Below, piece after piece: positions 35,603 to 46,599 of a stretch of DNA of 64,000 nucleotides. The translations under genes were made by a program, and so were the position numbers. Positions within the stretch are counted from its first letter, which is position 1. The number at the start of each line of letters is the position of its first letter. The stretch lies in NCBI GenBank assembly GCA_030374765.1, contig JARGXX010000107.1, positions 105,557 to 169,556 on the forward strand, in the 5' to 3' direction. Under the pieces are notes generated by a model, which ran no database searches, was not told the origin of the DNA, and saw only the letters and a list, made by a program, of their open reading frames with translations. Origin of the DNA: Agarophyton chilense (taxonomy: Eukaryota > Rhodophyta > Florideophyceae > Gracilariales > Gracilariaceae).

Positions 35603-36266
35603 TGTAGTATCCGCTCTAACGGAGACAGCAGCCTGCGACAGCGTTCCGACTGCCGATGGGTCGCTTGCGGCGAAGGAAAAGGGGTGGTAGAGCTACAAAA
35701 CCAGCGAGCTGGAAGTGGGGTGTTAGGCCACTACTCGCCAGCGAGGTTGAACAGGGCAACTGTAAAACGTTGATGGAACGTAGGTACGAGACGGGTCGTG
35801 AAGTGGTTGGGGGCTGATTATCTATTATAGCTCGTCCGGACCTCCGGTTGAGGAATCCTAAGCGAGGAACAGAACAGGCATGATGCCCATGTTGTCTCCT
35901 TTACTTGGAGTCGGCGCTCATCTCTGGTACACTATGTAATGTGTACCAGGGTGAGTGCCTAAATAAATATATAAATAATACCCATTGGTTACCCACTTAG
36001 CCAAACCACTGTATGGGTATGGTCCCTAGTGGACGTCTAGCTCCAAAGGGTAGTAAAACCAGCCACGTGGATCGCCACTACATGCGCCGTTGCAAACCAC
36101 TCGACCCATGACGCCACGTGTTCCACTAAGAAATTCTGTCTCTAGGCATCCTATGCGGTGTGCCGTTTCATATCAAAATGCTGATGATATCACTCACTTA
36201 TGAGTTCCAACCGCAACTTCGCGAAAAATCAGCCTATCGGATTCCTCGACATAGTAGAATACTACA
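35603..36266 (+). mobile_element. Solo LTR, family A copy 2 (TSD TTTAT)
   Basis: 664 bp beginning TGTAGTATCC and ending GAATACTACA, so the ends are short inverted repeats with TG...CA. It is flanked by TTTAT at 35598-35602 and 36267-36271. It aligns along its length with 15840-16457; the extra length comes from small internal insertions around 36.0 kb. No coding region is attached. Confidence 0.92.
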
Positions 36267-36399
36267 TTTATTAGGACGTGAGCAGGAGTGATAAGGTCGG
36301 TTTGAGTAAAATTGTGATGAAACAATTTGCGCTTTGGTCGCGAGAGCGCAACTTGAGCATGAAGATGTTTCATTTTATTCTTGTCGGGCAGCGTGGCTA

Positions 36400-37872
36400 C
36401 AGTGGCCGAAATTAGAATAGCACAAACCCGTTTATTTCTATTTTCTCGGACTTTTTATGAATTTGGCCTGTCAAACACTGCCATACGCTACAGTATTATG
36501 ATCCAAATAAACGGTCACAAATGAAAGCGAATGACTTGTTCTTTACAGAAGTTAATACGGAACGTTTACCCAATTCAAGAAATTAGAATAAAACAAAAGA
36601 TTTTATTGAGCGTTGTAGTCAAACGTTTTAGAAGTAAAGAGACGAAAAACATCATAAAAGCTTAGTCAGCTTTTGCTTTTTCCTACCAAACTTCTCATCC
36701 AGCTGCAATGGGAAGAAAACCATGCCTAAATCTCGTAGAAAAGGGAACAGTTGAAGCTCTGTTCAAAAAGAACAAGTCTTTCAAAAAAATTTCTCAAGAG
36801 ACTGAGCGAAGCCGTAAAGTTGTCGCAGCATATCTTCGAAACAAAAAAGAGTTTGAAAGAAGTTGAGTACCAAAAATAATCGTAAGTTTTTCAGAAAAGG
36901 GAATCGTCTCCTTTTACGCGAAGTAGCAAAAAACAGCATTCTATGTTTCACTTATAACATGCAGTATATGAATATCAAGAAAGCACCAGAAGTGACGCTT
37001 CAAAACGTAAGAAAAAGACTGAATTGGGCTCGTAAGTATCATGGTTTATCTTATGAAAAATTGTTAAAAGTTATATTTTCTGATGAGACAATTCAAACTT
37101 GGATGGTTCAGGCGGCTACCACAACTATCGGGATTTTTTAAGTAAGAAAAAAGGTTTTGTCTAAAAGACAAGCTAGTGGAGGAAGTGAAATGGTTTAGGG
37201 AGCCTTTGTGAAGATGGGTACAGTAATCGAGCTCTTTACGTTGGGAATCAAGATTCCAAGAAGTACTGCAGCACTTAATAGAACTACTTGCTGCCATTAT
37301 CTTCTAAAACCTACGGTGGAAGTTCGGGATTTCAGCAGGACAATGCTGTTATTCGCTGTTCTAAGTATACGAAAGAGTAGTTTGGTTTTAAAAATATTGA
37401 GGTAATGGAATAGCCTGCACAAATCCCTGATTTAAACCCTATTGAAAATATATAGTGGCTTTTATTTTGTGCAGTCTACGGAAATGCGAGGCGATTTTTT
37501 TATGTAGAAAGCCTGAAAACGCAATTCTTGAAGAATGGGGGAAATTGGGTCGAACATTGAGTTATGCATTAATGAAAAATATGGAAAAGCGTTTCTTACA
37601 AATGCTAAAAAGCGGTGGAAAGAAGACGAGATATTTAGATTGTGATTCATTATGCTATAAATGAATTCATATTTTTTGTTCTATTCTAAATTTGCACTTT
37701 ACAGTAGCATTTGCCTTTTTTCTTGAAAAAAAGCTCTTAAAGAAGATGTAACAAATTTTGATACCTGTTTTATTTGTTGTCTACGTCGACCGCCTCCCAT
37801 GTGAAACACTCTCCGAGAAGTAAAGAGACATTAAAAATGTGGGGGTGTTCTATTCTAGTTTTTCGGTCACAG
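36400..37872 (+). mobile_element. Tc1/mariner element with imperfect TIRs
   Basis: About 1.47 kb. The left end CAGTGGCCGAAATTAGAATA follows a TA dinucleotide, the usual Tc1 target. The right end, read inwards on the minus strand, begins ACTGTGACCGAAAAACTAGA and continues AATAGAACACCCCC, matching the left TIR (AATAGCACAAACCC) with a few changes and a 2-base gap. A Tc1-type transposase remnant fills the inside. The right TA has decayed, so the end is accurate to a few bases. Confidence 0.8.
36709..37663 (+). pseudogene. Tc1-type transposase remnant (DD34E)
   Basis: An ATG at 36709 starts a 52-codon helix-turn-helix segment ('KKISQETERSRKVVAAYLRN') ending in TGA. The catalytic domain continues at 36863-37138 with 'LLKVIFSDETIQTWM' (first Asp). 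In another frame near 37,335 come 'FQQDNAVI' (second Asp) and near 37,430 'PDLNPIENI' (the Glu). Counting the interrupted codons, 34 residues lie between second and third catalytic residues, the DD34E signature of Tc1. At least five stops or shifts break it. Confidence 0.85.
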
Positions 37873-38697
37873 TTCTTATAAAGCCCTAAAATAATAATGA
37901 ACTGCGCTTCAAAACTTTTGGCAGTTCAATTTCCATTTTTTTCTGAAAATATAGATGGAATTCGATTAATCTCAACAAAACTTACGTTTCTGCCAGCACT
38001 TTGTATACGACATTTTTCCAGCTTTCATTGCGTCCCGTGTTATTGACAAGAAATTAAAATAGTGGAACTAGGATAAGGAGATAAGCATCTAATGGTTTGT
38101 GGGCATGGATGAGCTCAGTATTGTTGTAGGCCTATTGATGGGTTCATTAGGACGGAAACGCTTATTATGAGTTTGGACCCAAATACTAACGGTTACGAAA
38201 AGATTTCTCCGGTAGAGATGTGTTTCGTCTCTATTCTAAAAAATTATCAAATAGCCTGTCTGGTAGAGATGCTCTTTAAAACGAAGCTTTTCCCGCAATA
38301 CCCTGCGAAACTTACTCTGCAGAATAACTCCATGAGCTTGAATTCTGGCAACCAATGGGAAGGGATGAATACTTGGTGTGGCTCTCGTCCCCACCAGGCG
38401 ATCTCTGCCCCCGCACGTGAGCCTCCAAAAGTGTATCTGTTCCATAGAGTGGCTAGTTTCTATTGAACTAGTACCTTAGCTTACCAACAGCGCCCAGTTG
38501 CTCATGCTGGCATTATAGCACTCACGCACACGTCAAGCACACTGGAAGTGGACAAGCGCATCCGCGAATTAATCAAAGTCCATAACTACCGGGCTATTTA
38601 CTCCCCCTCCCCACTCTTGGCTAGCGGTCGGAGCCATTCCCACCTTTTGCTTCAAGCATCTGTGCAGAACCGAAGAAGTTAAAAACCGAAGAATTCC
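37873..38697. other. AT-rich spacer with no recognised gene
   Basis: Short frames only. The last 150 bp before 38,698 would hold the promoter and 5' UTR of the coiled-coil gene, but no element can be named with confidence. Confidence 0.4.
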
Positions 38698-39795
38698 ATG
38701 AGCTCTTGTACACCTGATACTTCGTCGACTCTTTCCTCGCAAGGACACCGGGGTGGCGATCTTGACTCGACCCAAAGAAAGCTCCTTTTCCATCACGAAA
38801 ATGTGGTACAAGCGTTTGACGGCTACGATACGCTGTATCGTGATGCAATCTTGAAAGCAAAAGCTTCCGCAAGAACCGCAAAACGTGCCGCCGAGACGGC
38901 TGACAGGTTGCGGGAAGCGGAGAGCTCTTTGAAGGAATATCTGGGTAAGTTGAGTAAGCAACACATGCGAAGAATGCTACTACCTCGTTCCATGCGATCA
39001 AAGGTGGATAAGACGGAAACAGAACTGAGATCTGTGGCTCAAGAGTCTGTTGAGGCTGAGAGAGCCGCAAGCCTCGCTCAAAAAAAGGCTTTGGCGGACA
39101 TGAATTCATGCATGCGCTTGCGAGAAGATGCCCGAAAGCTTCGCGACTCCGAGCGCACCAGGCGCGAAATTCTTGATGGATTGTTTGATGGGTTGCACAT
39201 TGGGTCGCCACTGGAAAACGAAGTTGAGTCTGAGCGGGACGCATTGGTGCATGCTACGAACCGCAAGAAAGATTTGCTGACTGCTCAACGCCAGGCGTAT
39301 CAACTGCTTGCATCAGCGCTTGTAGATGTAAAACGAGCGAGGAAGGAAATGTGGGACGCTAGGATAACAAACACGGTCGACATTTTTAATGGTGGTGGTG
39401 TGGGTTTCATCGCTGGCGTACAGAGCCGCATGAGATTCAACACTGCCACGGAGAAGTCTAAGGAGGCAGCCACAAAGATTGCACATGCTGTGGCGTTGAG
39501 TCCGCAACTCTCTGTGAGAAAGTTAATTAAAGCCAAATCTATAGAGAAGATGTCGAATATGACGGACATATTCTTCGACGGATTTATGACGGACTTGCTG
39601 GCGCGAATGGCTATCGATAAAGCCGAAGAGGCTCTGGAAAATCTTGAGGAGGAATGCGGAGCCAGCATCGCGATGCAGAAGAAGATAGTGGCTCAGGCGC
39701 GTGAGGATTATGCAGCTTGCTCAGGAGAACTAGAAAAGGTATCAAAGGAACTAGTTCGAATTCGTGTAGACTTGATACATGAGGTTCTTGTTTGA
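38698..39795 (+). CDS. Conserved coiled-coil protein of unknown function
   Basis: A single uninterrupted exon of 365 codons from ATG 38698. The protein is almost wholly alpha-helical and Ala/Glu/Lys-rich, with heptads at about residues 35-160 and 300-360. The centre has three conserved-looking points: 'REILDGLFDG' (157-165), an aromatic 'EMWDARITNTVDIFNGG' (217-233) and 'MTDIFFDGFMTDLLAR' (288-303). From memory the same order ('sLF.gp', 'DMwgGg..aDm..r', 'MsDvlFDNIFtDm') occurs in uncharacterised fungal proteins, so this may be a widely shared family of unknown role. No signal peptide or membrane segment. It is the first gene of the host gene island. Confidence 0.8.
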   Translation: MSSCTPDTSSTLSSQGHRGGDLDSTQRKLLFHHENVVQAFDGYDTLYRDAILKAKASARTAKRAAETADRLREAESSLKEYLGKLSKQHMRRMLLPRSMRSKVDKTETELRSVAQESVEAERAASLAQKKALADMNSCMRLREDARKLRDSERTRREILDGLFDGLHIGSPLENEVESERDALVHATNRKKDLLTAQRQAYQLLASALVDVKRARKEMWDARITNTVDIFNGGGVGFIAGVQSRMRFNTATEKSKEAATKIAHAVALSPQLSVRKLIKAKSIEKMSNMTDIFFDGFMTDLLARMAIDKAEEALENLEEECGASIAMQKKIVAQAREDYAACSGELEKVSKELVRIRVDLIHEVLV

Positions 39796-39896
39796 AGCAT
39801 GTTTCATCGATAATGTCAATATGTACTTTAGTAAGTTTAGGTTGAAGTACCAGCTAACTTGTGTTTGTCGAGCATGAAAGCTAAATGGCCTCATAA

Positions 39897-40103
39897 CTAT
39901 CGCATACGACCTAGCAATCTGGCGAAGGACCAAACAGCGCTGAGCATGGCAAACGATGCGATAACTGCATGTGTAGCACCGCCTGGGGCGAGAACTGCAC
40001 TGTTTGACACACTCGGAAGGGTGCCTTGTTCCTTGGTCATGCGAAGGCGACGACGCTCGGGATTCCAATAACCCTTGAAGAAACGATGTCTCTTTGAGCG
40101 CAT
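39897..40103 (-). CDS. Small single-pass membrane protein
   Basis: 68 codons on the minus strand, ATG at 40103, TAG at 39897. The N-terminus is basic and aromatic ('HRFFKGYWNPERRRLRM'), followed by a Gly/Ala/Ser linker. One hydrophobic helix ('HAVIASFAMLSAVWSFARLL') is followed by Gly-Arg-Met-Arg. This layout resembles small subunits of mitochondrial complexes, but I cannot name it. It converges on the coiled-coil gene with 101 bp between stops. A spliced 5' exon is possible, because the ATG follows a CAG by about 20 bp. Codon pattern and a charge-membrane-charge layout favour a real gene. Confidence 0.5.
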   Translation of the reverse strand: MRSKRHRFFKGYWNPERRRLRMTKEQGTLPSVSNSAVLAPGGATHAVIASFAMLSAVWSFARLLGRMR

Positions 40104-41020
40104 GACGACGTTGCTGCTTTCAGGAAACCGCTGGTTTTGGGTGCAAGATCACAATCCGAGTGAAGGAAACCACTGTAATAATCGTGACAGTTGAAAAGGC
40201 AGCAGTGGGCGCGTCAGTGCAGTTGTAAATACAGGCTGGGCTAGCGGAGAAATGGAGAACCAGCCACTGAGGGTCTGAGTGGAAACAATCACACAATCAT
40301 CAGTAAGCAGAATGCTCTGTTTTGACACCTGTCTAGAAGGGCTAGCTAGAGGAATCTTGCTAGCTCTCGAGCTTGTGTCGAAAGGACGATCGGAATCGTG
40401 TGTCCAAAACTGGAAGCTATGCTGAATTTTTCTACGTGTTTTGACCTGAAGTCTTCATAGATACAACCTTTTCAAAAAATCATCAGCTTTGTGGGATTTC
40501 TACGTGAAAGAATAAAAACAAAGCAACAAAATGATATAAAAAATATGTTCAAGTGATTGGTATTCTATAAGTATTGTGTTAAACACCAAAACTAGGCAAG
40601 TTGAGCATTTGGGCCTATTCTTTTCATGGCATGCTTCTTTGACGTTGTGTTTTCAACGTGTATAACGTGTTTGATCCGCCCGTCATCCAAATCCGTGGGC
40701 TCTACTAGTCGGGGGCTGGGTCGGGTCCACGTCGCGGTCGGCGGCAGGTGTGTGCACAGACGAGCGGTAGAACGAACGCAGCTCGCGTTTGAACTCTGAA
40801 GGGCCGTTTCATCTTCGGTGATACAGATTCGGCTCAAAGAGTTTAGTTCCGTGTTGCACACATCTGTGACACTGTTTTGACTAAGTGATCCCGTCCCATG
40901 GACATTCGCAGTTGAAGATTCTGAACAAATCATTGAATTATACTCCCGCATTTACAGGTAACCTTTGCAAAGCCGCATCGCCAGGATCCCGTCCGTAAAC
41001 ATCCTCAACGTTGAATCATT
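40104..41020. other. Intergenic; doubtful minus-strand ORF at 40592-40951
   Basis: The minus-strand frame 40951-40592 (119 codons) is Ser/Thr-rich with no recognised domain and would be divergent from the dyskerin gene, 69 bp from its ATG. It may be the 5' exon of an unknown gene or chance. The rest shows nothing recognisable. Confidence 0.3.
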
Positions 41021-42656
41021 ATGGGCACAGCGACCGAAAAGGATGAACAGATCCAAGAAGAATTTGTCCTCAAACCACTCGCATCTGTACGTTCCCTCTG
41101 TCTTGTCTCCTATACGCTATTGATTACACCTCTTTTGTTTTATAACGCTCTAGCTGATGTTCCGCAGTCTAATCTTTGCTTTCTTTTTCCCTCTCTCAAA
41201 CCACCGTCTTATATTGCAGAGGCCCGAACTCGACACCTCACAGTGGCCTTTACTCCTCAAGGATTATGACAAGCTTAATGTGCGGTCTTCTCACTTTACT
41301 CCCATCCCAGTTGGCCACTCGCCTCTCAAGAGACCCATACTAGAATACATGCGTTATGGCGTCATAAACCTCGATAAACCGTCCAATCCGTCCTCCCACG
41401 AAGTTGTTGCATGGATCAAGAGAATCCTCCGTGTTGACAAGACTGGTCACTCTGGTACACTTGACCCAAAGGTTACTGGAAATCTAATTGTCTGTATCGA
41501 CCGCGCCACGCGGTTAGTAAAGTCTCAGCAGGGTGCAGGAAAGGAGTACATTGGAGTACTGAAGCTTCATGGTGACTTAGGAGAAAATCCAGTATCAAAA
41601 CTGCGAAGAGCTGTCGAGATGCTCACGGGTGCGTTGTTTCAAAGACCGCCTCTCATATCAGCAGTGAAGAGACAACTTCGTATTCGGACTATCTATGAGG
41701 CAAAGCTTCTTGAATATGACGAGAAGAAGCGTCTCGCAGTTTTTTGGGTCAAATGCGAAGCTGGAACTTATATCCGTACTCTGTGTGTACATCTAGGCTA
41801 TATCTTAGGGGTAGGCGGTAGTATGCTGGAATTGCGCCGCGTTCGCAGTGGAATCATGGGAGAGGAGGAAAACATGGTGACTTTGCATGATGTTCTGGAT
41901 GCAATGTGGGTTCACGACAACCAAAGAGACGAGTCATACTTGCGATCTGTCATCCAACCCCTCGAGGCTCTCCTTGTCAACTTCAAGCGTATCGTCGTGA
42001 AGGACACGGCCGTAAATGCCATTTGTTATGGCGCTGTGCTCATGATTCCAGGCGTACTGCGTTTCGATGATGACATCGAAGTATCTCAGGAAATAGTGTT
42101 GATCACAACGAAAGGAGAGGCTATTGCAATCGCAATTGCTGAGATGCACACAGCCGTCATTGCTACTTGTGATCACGGACGGGTGGCTCGGATCAAACGT
42201 GTTATAATGGAGAGGGATACCTACCCTCGCGCATGGGGCCTTGGACCTGTTGCTGGGAAGAAGAAAGGACTGATACGAGAGGGAAAACTCGACAAGCATG
42301 GAAAACCCAACGAGAAGACACCTACCGACTGGCAGAATTCCTACAAAGATTTGACCACTCGACAGAAGGACCAAGAGGCATCTCAAAATGCATCTGCGAT
42401 CTTACCAGAGAATGGTGAAGTTCAAGCTCGCGTAAATGGCTCGGAAGGGAAAACAGAAGAAATTGCACACGACAATACACCCGGCATGGAAGTTGAAGAC
42501 GCCACAACTCCCGAAAACAAGCGCGATAAAAAGAGAAAAAAAGACAAGTCTTCAAAGAAGAAAAGGAAAAGAGAAACGGCGGACGGGTCAGAGTCTGAGA
42601 AGAAGAAGAAGAAGAAGAAGAAGAAGAAGGAGTCGCAGTCTTCCACTGAGGATTGA
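41021..42656 (+). CDS. CBF5: Dyskerin, H/ACA snoRNP pseudouridine synthase
   Basis: Two exons: 41021-41086 and 41220-42656, with a 133-bp GT-AG intron; both junctions are phase 0 and give a 500-residue protein. Exon 1 encodes '[20 protein letters not shown]'; exon 2 starts '[20 protein letters not shown]', the usual dyskerin N-terminal domain. The TruB catalytic domain has '[12 protein letters not shown]' with the catalytic Asp at about residue 104, then '[15 protein letters not shown]' upstream and '[15 protein letters not shown]'. The PUA domain (about 292-370) contains '[17 protein letters not shown]' and ends '[15 protein letters not shown]'. The C-terminal 90 residues are Lys-rich, with a run of Lys encoded by an AAG repeat at 42597-42630, a nucleolar localisation type tail. 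It isomerises uridines of rRNA and snRNA, guided by H/ACA RNAs in the nucleolus. Identity is very sure. Confidence 0.97.
41087..41219 (+). other. Intron of the dyskerin gene
   Basis: Starts GTACGT after codon 22 and ends TTGCAG just before the Arg-Pro-Glu-Leu-Asp-Thr codons that begin the conserved dyskerin N-domain. An earlier CAG at 41167 is a less likely acceptor because it would add residues not typical of the family. Confidence 0.85.
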
Positions 42657-43129
42657 TAAAAATTGAATCTTTCTTCTCTGGTTAATTGCTTCGGGTGAGA
42701 GTAGAAGAACTCGCTGATAAAGCTTTGCCACGAAGTTGTGTGCACGTATTGACACGAAACAGTCTTTGAACACCCAAGTGTACGTCAACCAGGCCTGTTG
42801 CAGAAATGAAGAACATTTGCCGTCATATATGGCTACCAGTCTAAACTCTAAAATTGGTAGATAAGTTCTCTCCAATTACAATATTGACACGGAGAGGAAT
42901 CGAGAAAAGGCAAAGGAGCTCTTTCCCAAGCACGATGTCAGCATCGTTTAGTGACGAATATGTTTCTCTGCCCTTTGTATTCCCGATCTTTCTTCCTTTG
43001 ATTCTTAACAAGATTAAGTAGAATCCTTGGGCGTTTGATTATTCATAGTCATTTACCTGGATAAAGAAGCCAATTCCACAAGTGCTCTGTTGTGCGTAAC
43101 AGCGACGCGGAGCTCACCAGTGCGACAAA

Positions 43130-45339
43130 ATGGATTCTCCCCTCTCAATTCTGAACAACATGGCCGGATATCTTCGACGTCCAGCAAAAACTGGTAAGAC
43201 TTTTGGACTTAGACGCAAGCGCTTTTACAAGTTGGATGGCGGTATTCTCTCAAAGCACTCTTCCGAGGTAAGTTCACCACTCATGGAACAACAGCCATAC
43301 CGCTACGTGTATTTTGTTTGATAAGAATTACAATCGAGGACATGTTTCTGACCCAGTTGTCATCCAATGCATGGAAACAGAATTCTGATGCTTCTTGGAT
43401 AATTAATATTCAGGGTGCCTCAATTGTAAAGTTAAGTCCAACTCATTTTGCTATAGAACATAACAACCTGGACAAAGATGCGTCAAAGGACTTCGAGAAT
43501 AATCGAGTCATTCTGTACGCGAAGGATGAGGATGAGTGTAAATCGTGGGTCGACTGTCTCCGGTATGCTTCTCAGAGAAGGATTCAAAACGCATATGAAA
43601 TTGGAGAAGTGATCGGAGAGGGAGGCTTTGCTAAAGTCAGGGTTGGTCGTTGTCGAAGAACAGGTGAACTACGAGCAATCAAAACAATGGAAAAGGAAGA
43701 AGCCCATGCGAAATTGTACGGCAGGGAGATTGCGATCATCAAGCGAGTCAATCATCCAAACATTGTTACGACATTTGACGTGTTTGAAAACGAAAATGAG
43801 ATTCACATAGTCATGGAGTACATGGCCGGTGGAATGCTGTACGATGCTATTGAAGATGGTGTGAAATTTGAGGAAGCTGATGTAGTGCAGTGCATGAGAG
43901 AAATTATAGACGGAATCATCTATTTACACAACCTTGGTATCGTTCACCGAGACCTGAAGCCCGAGAACATTTTATGCACTCAGGATGTACCCCCGTTTCA
44001 TGTGAAGATATCTGACTTCGGACTTTCTAGCATCGCAAATATTGCAGAAATGAAAGAAAAGAGGCTCCTTATGTCCACCATGATCGGAACCCCAGAATTT
44101 ATTGCACCTGAGATTGCTAAGCGACAACCGTACACCGAAAAGGTCGACGTTTGGGCTCTAGGAATGCTATGTTACAATACAATTGCCCACAAACTCCCAT
44201 TGGATGAGAATAAAGACATGATCGTTCAGCTTCGGCAGGGTATCAACCTGGATTTTCCCGAGAAAGAATGGGAGGCTTTTGGAGAAATGGCTAAATCATT
44301 CATACGAGCTGTTCTTTGTCCAGATCCAGAGAAGCGACTTTCCCCGTTTGGATGTCTTGTGCATCCCTGGTTAGACTTGAAGAACAAATCGAGGGGAGTC
44401 TCCACAAAAATTGGAGCACATGGAAGATTTTCTTCACTGTTCTTGGTGACGAATTTGTTTGGAAGCGATGACGGGCGTGATTCCAATCCCCTTTTGCGAA
44501 GAAAGTTACGTTCAATATTTGTATCTGGAACTTGGAGCGCAAAAACGCAATGGATGATTGCGTTTTCCGCCGTTCGAGCTTTTAATCGATTCAGATGGCT
44601 AGTCCATCCGCGCAGTGTCGATATATTAGTGCAATCGGTGCAAGAAGGCTCCTTATCTCCCGAACGAAAGAAGATCCAACAAGCAAAAGGATTGGAAGTG
44701 GATTTCGATTCGATGACACATCATATATCAGTGGGGAGCGATTTTTCTTTGACAGAAGAAATCAGTTCTTTTCTTGATGCAGCGGAAAGAAACCGCTTCT
44801 CCATAGGAAAGCAAAGAATGTTTGTATCCGGTAACCCTTATGAGGGTCCAAAAAGCCTTTTCGAAACTATGTTCAAGGTACGGCGCAAAAAATCCAAACT
44901 TGAAGCCGCTGTGTCGACTGGAATCAGCCCCGAACTTGACGACATTGCAGAACCAAGTTCTGCGCCTGCATCACTGTTTGCGCGTTTGAGCGACGCGTCA
45001 GTCACAAAAAAGGTGAAAAATACCTTAACGAAAAAAGCCTCTGGAAAACTGTCGGCTCCTGTCAGAAAGCTTTCTAAGAGATTGATGAAGCGAAATGATT
45101 CGAGACGGGACATTGGCCCGTCACCACTAGCAGCAGGGGGGCTAGAGCTGGAGTTGAATTTGAAAAGCCTTGGCGTGACGGAGGTGGATGATGGATGTTT
45201 ATTGGGCTTAGAACGCGGAGAAACATCAAAAAGCCCGAACAATGCGTCCGTGGGATGTTCGCCTGACGAAAAAGCCAAATCGGTCACTTCTCCATGCACT
45301 CCAGTTCAAGATCTCGGCGCTGCAAGCGAGCATAATTGA
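43130..45339 (+). CDS. PH-domain serine/threonine protein kinase (CAMK-like)
   Basis: Two exons: 43130-43267 and 43357-45339, joined in frame across an 89-bp GT-AG intron, 706 residues. Residues about 10-118 form a pleckstrin-homology domain ('GYLRRPAKTGKTFGLRRKRF', 'WIINIQGASIVKLSP', ending 'DECKSWVDCLRYASQ'), which binds phosphoinositides or partner proteins at membranes. The kinase domain (about 127-385) has the Gly loop 'IGEGGFAKVRVG', Lys155 in 'RAIK', 'HRDLKPEN' at 243-250, DFG at 266-268, 'MIGTPEFIAPE' and 'DVWALGMLCY', so all catalytic residues are present. The loop and APE region resemble calcium/calmodulin-dependent kinases. The 320-residue C-terminal tail is Ser- and Lys-rich with no domain I recognise. 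Single gene; target unknown. Confidence 0.93.
43268..43356 (+). other. Intron of the PH-kinase gene
   Basis: 89 bp, starts GTAAGTTC and ends GACCCAG; it contains an in-frame stop and joins codon 46 to codon 47 within the PH domain without a frame change. Confidence 0.9.
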
Positions 45340-45725
45340 GATATGATTCGATGTTTGTGTGCTTGTTATCACAAGATTGCCGCACCAGTTTTCTACAAGT
45401 ACCAATATTTTGAGAGAGGGTGCAAGATGGCGTACGTATGATAGCAGAAAGCGGTCTCCTCGACGAAAGGCCTAATATCTTAATAATTCGGACGGCTGCG
45501 AAAATAATAGAATGGTAAATAGTATATCAATTGTCCTCTGTATGTGGAAGTGCTTGAGGTCCAAAACCGACATAAAACGAGACTGGCACATACTTCGGGA
45601 ATGGTTTTGGTACTCAACAGTGTGGTGTACAAAAAGATAGTCGTGTTTAGCAACCTAGTTGGGCGCGTGCAGTGGACCAAAGCTAGTGTGCTTTGCAGCG
45701 GAATCAAGGGCGACATAATGATCTA
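45340..45725. other. Convergent intergenic region
   Basis: Lies between the stop codons of the PH-kinase gene (+) and the DUF6816-like gene (-). It should hold both 3' UTRs; no clear polyadenylation hexamer was singled out. Confidence 0.4.
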
Positions 45726-46595
45726 CTATTGCAGACGACTTGTGCGTCTGATGAGGAAGTCACGGTATTTGAGGAGCAAGGCGTATTTCGCGTCTGGTGG
45801 ACTCGGGGGATAAATGTAGTCGATAACAATACGGTCCATGCCATCGGGCACCATTTTGTCGGTCACGCTGCTGACCTTGTATCGCACGAGTCTTCTACGT
45901 GCATACACACTGGGACGTTTGGAAAAGGTCATAAAGGAGGATTGGGACGGAACGTCAACAACTCTGGCGTATTCGCTGGAAACAAAGGTTCCGTAGCCCT
46001 GGGGGGCATCAACGAAGGAACGCTTGGTAACCTTACACTCTCTGATGCGCTTTGATCCGGGAGTTCTTCCCCAGGTAATGCTGAGAACGTTGGGATTGTC
46101 TGGTTGCCATGACACATCGTCGGCGGCGAGTTCTGCGCGGGCATTAAAGCGACGATCCTCGATGACGTGGCTACGGTGATCGACAAAATGGGCAGGAAAT
46201 GTGGCACGCTGGCCGACCATCTCGCGCTGAGCGTCTATTGCGAGGTGAGAGAGCAACGAGTGGCCAGGGATGTCCTGAGCGTGCGGTTGCACCTCGACGG
46301 CATAGAGCTCGCGCGTGACGAGCCATTCGCCGAGCAGGAAGGGTGGATAGAAGATGTCGGGCATTCCGACGCCGGGGATTTTGGAGGCGAGGGCAGAGAG
46401 TTCGGCTTGAATGTTGCCGGACTCGGCGAGCAGAAGCGGGAGGACGAGCGGGGCTGTATGGAGAAAGGTGCGGCGTGTGATGCGCATTGTAGGTGGAGTG
46501 GTGGTGCGGGCGCGATAGCGACGAGGCGACGGGGGCAGGGGAAGAGACTTGAAGGATGGGGGGCGGGGGACGATGGCAAATGTGACGGGAGTCAT
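45726..46595 (-). CDS. DUF6816-like protein with twin-arginine thylakoid signal
   Basis: A minus-strand frame; I place the start at the ATG at 46595 (289 residues). An in-frame ATG at 46736 would add 47 residues, and the frame stays open up to 47066. The first 36 residues are Pro/Arg-rich, like a plastid transit peptide. 'MRITRRTFLHTAPLVLPLLL' follows: a twin-arginine signal ending near 'AESGNIQA', pointing to the thylakoid lumen. The mature part begins 'KIPGVGMPDIFYPPFLLGEW', the signature of the DUF6816 family known from cyanobacteria and plastid-bearing eukaryotes, and ends 'YALLLKYRDFLIRRTSRLQ'. Function is unknown. The family and the signal strongly imply a photosynthetic organism. The gene is divergent from the one at 47199, in a GC-rich island. 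Confidence 0.85.
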   Translation of the reverse strand: MTPVTFAIVPRPPSFKSLPLPPSPRRYRARTTTPPTMRITRRTFLHTAPLVLPLLLAESGNIQAELSALASKIPGVGMPDIFYPPFLLGEWLVTRELYAVEVQPHAQDIPGHSLLSHLAIDAQREMVGQRATFPAHFVDHRSHVIEDRRFNARAELAADDVSWQPDNPNVLSITWGRTPGSKRIRECKVTKRSFVDAPQGYGTFVSSEYARVVDVPSQSSFMTFSKRPSVYARRRLVRYKVSSVTDKMVPDGMDRIVIDYIYPPSPPDAKYALLLKYRDFLIRRTSRLQ

Positions 46596-46599
46596 GGGA

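Noticed and set aside
42597-42630. AAG repeat as a recent microsatellite disrupting dyskerin
   Set aside because: It stays in frame and encodes a Lys run in the Lys-rich tail usual for dyskerin.
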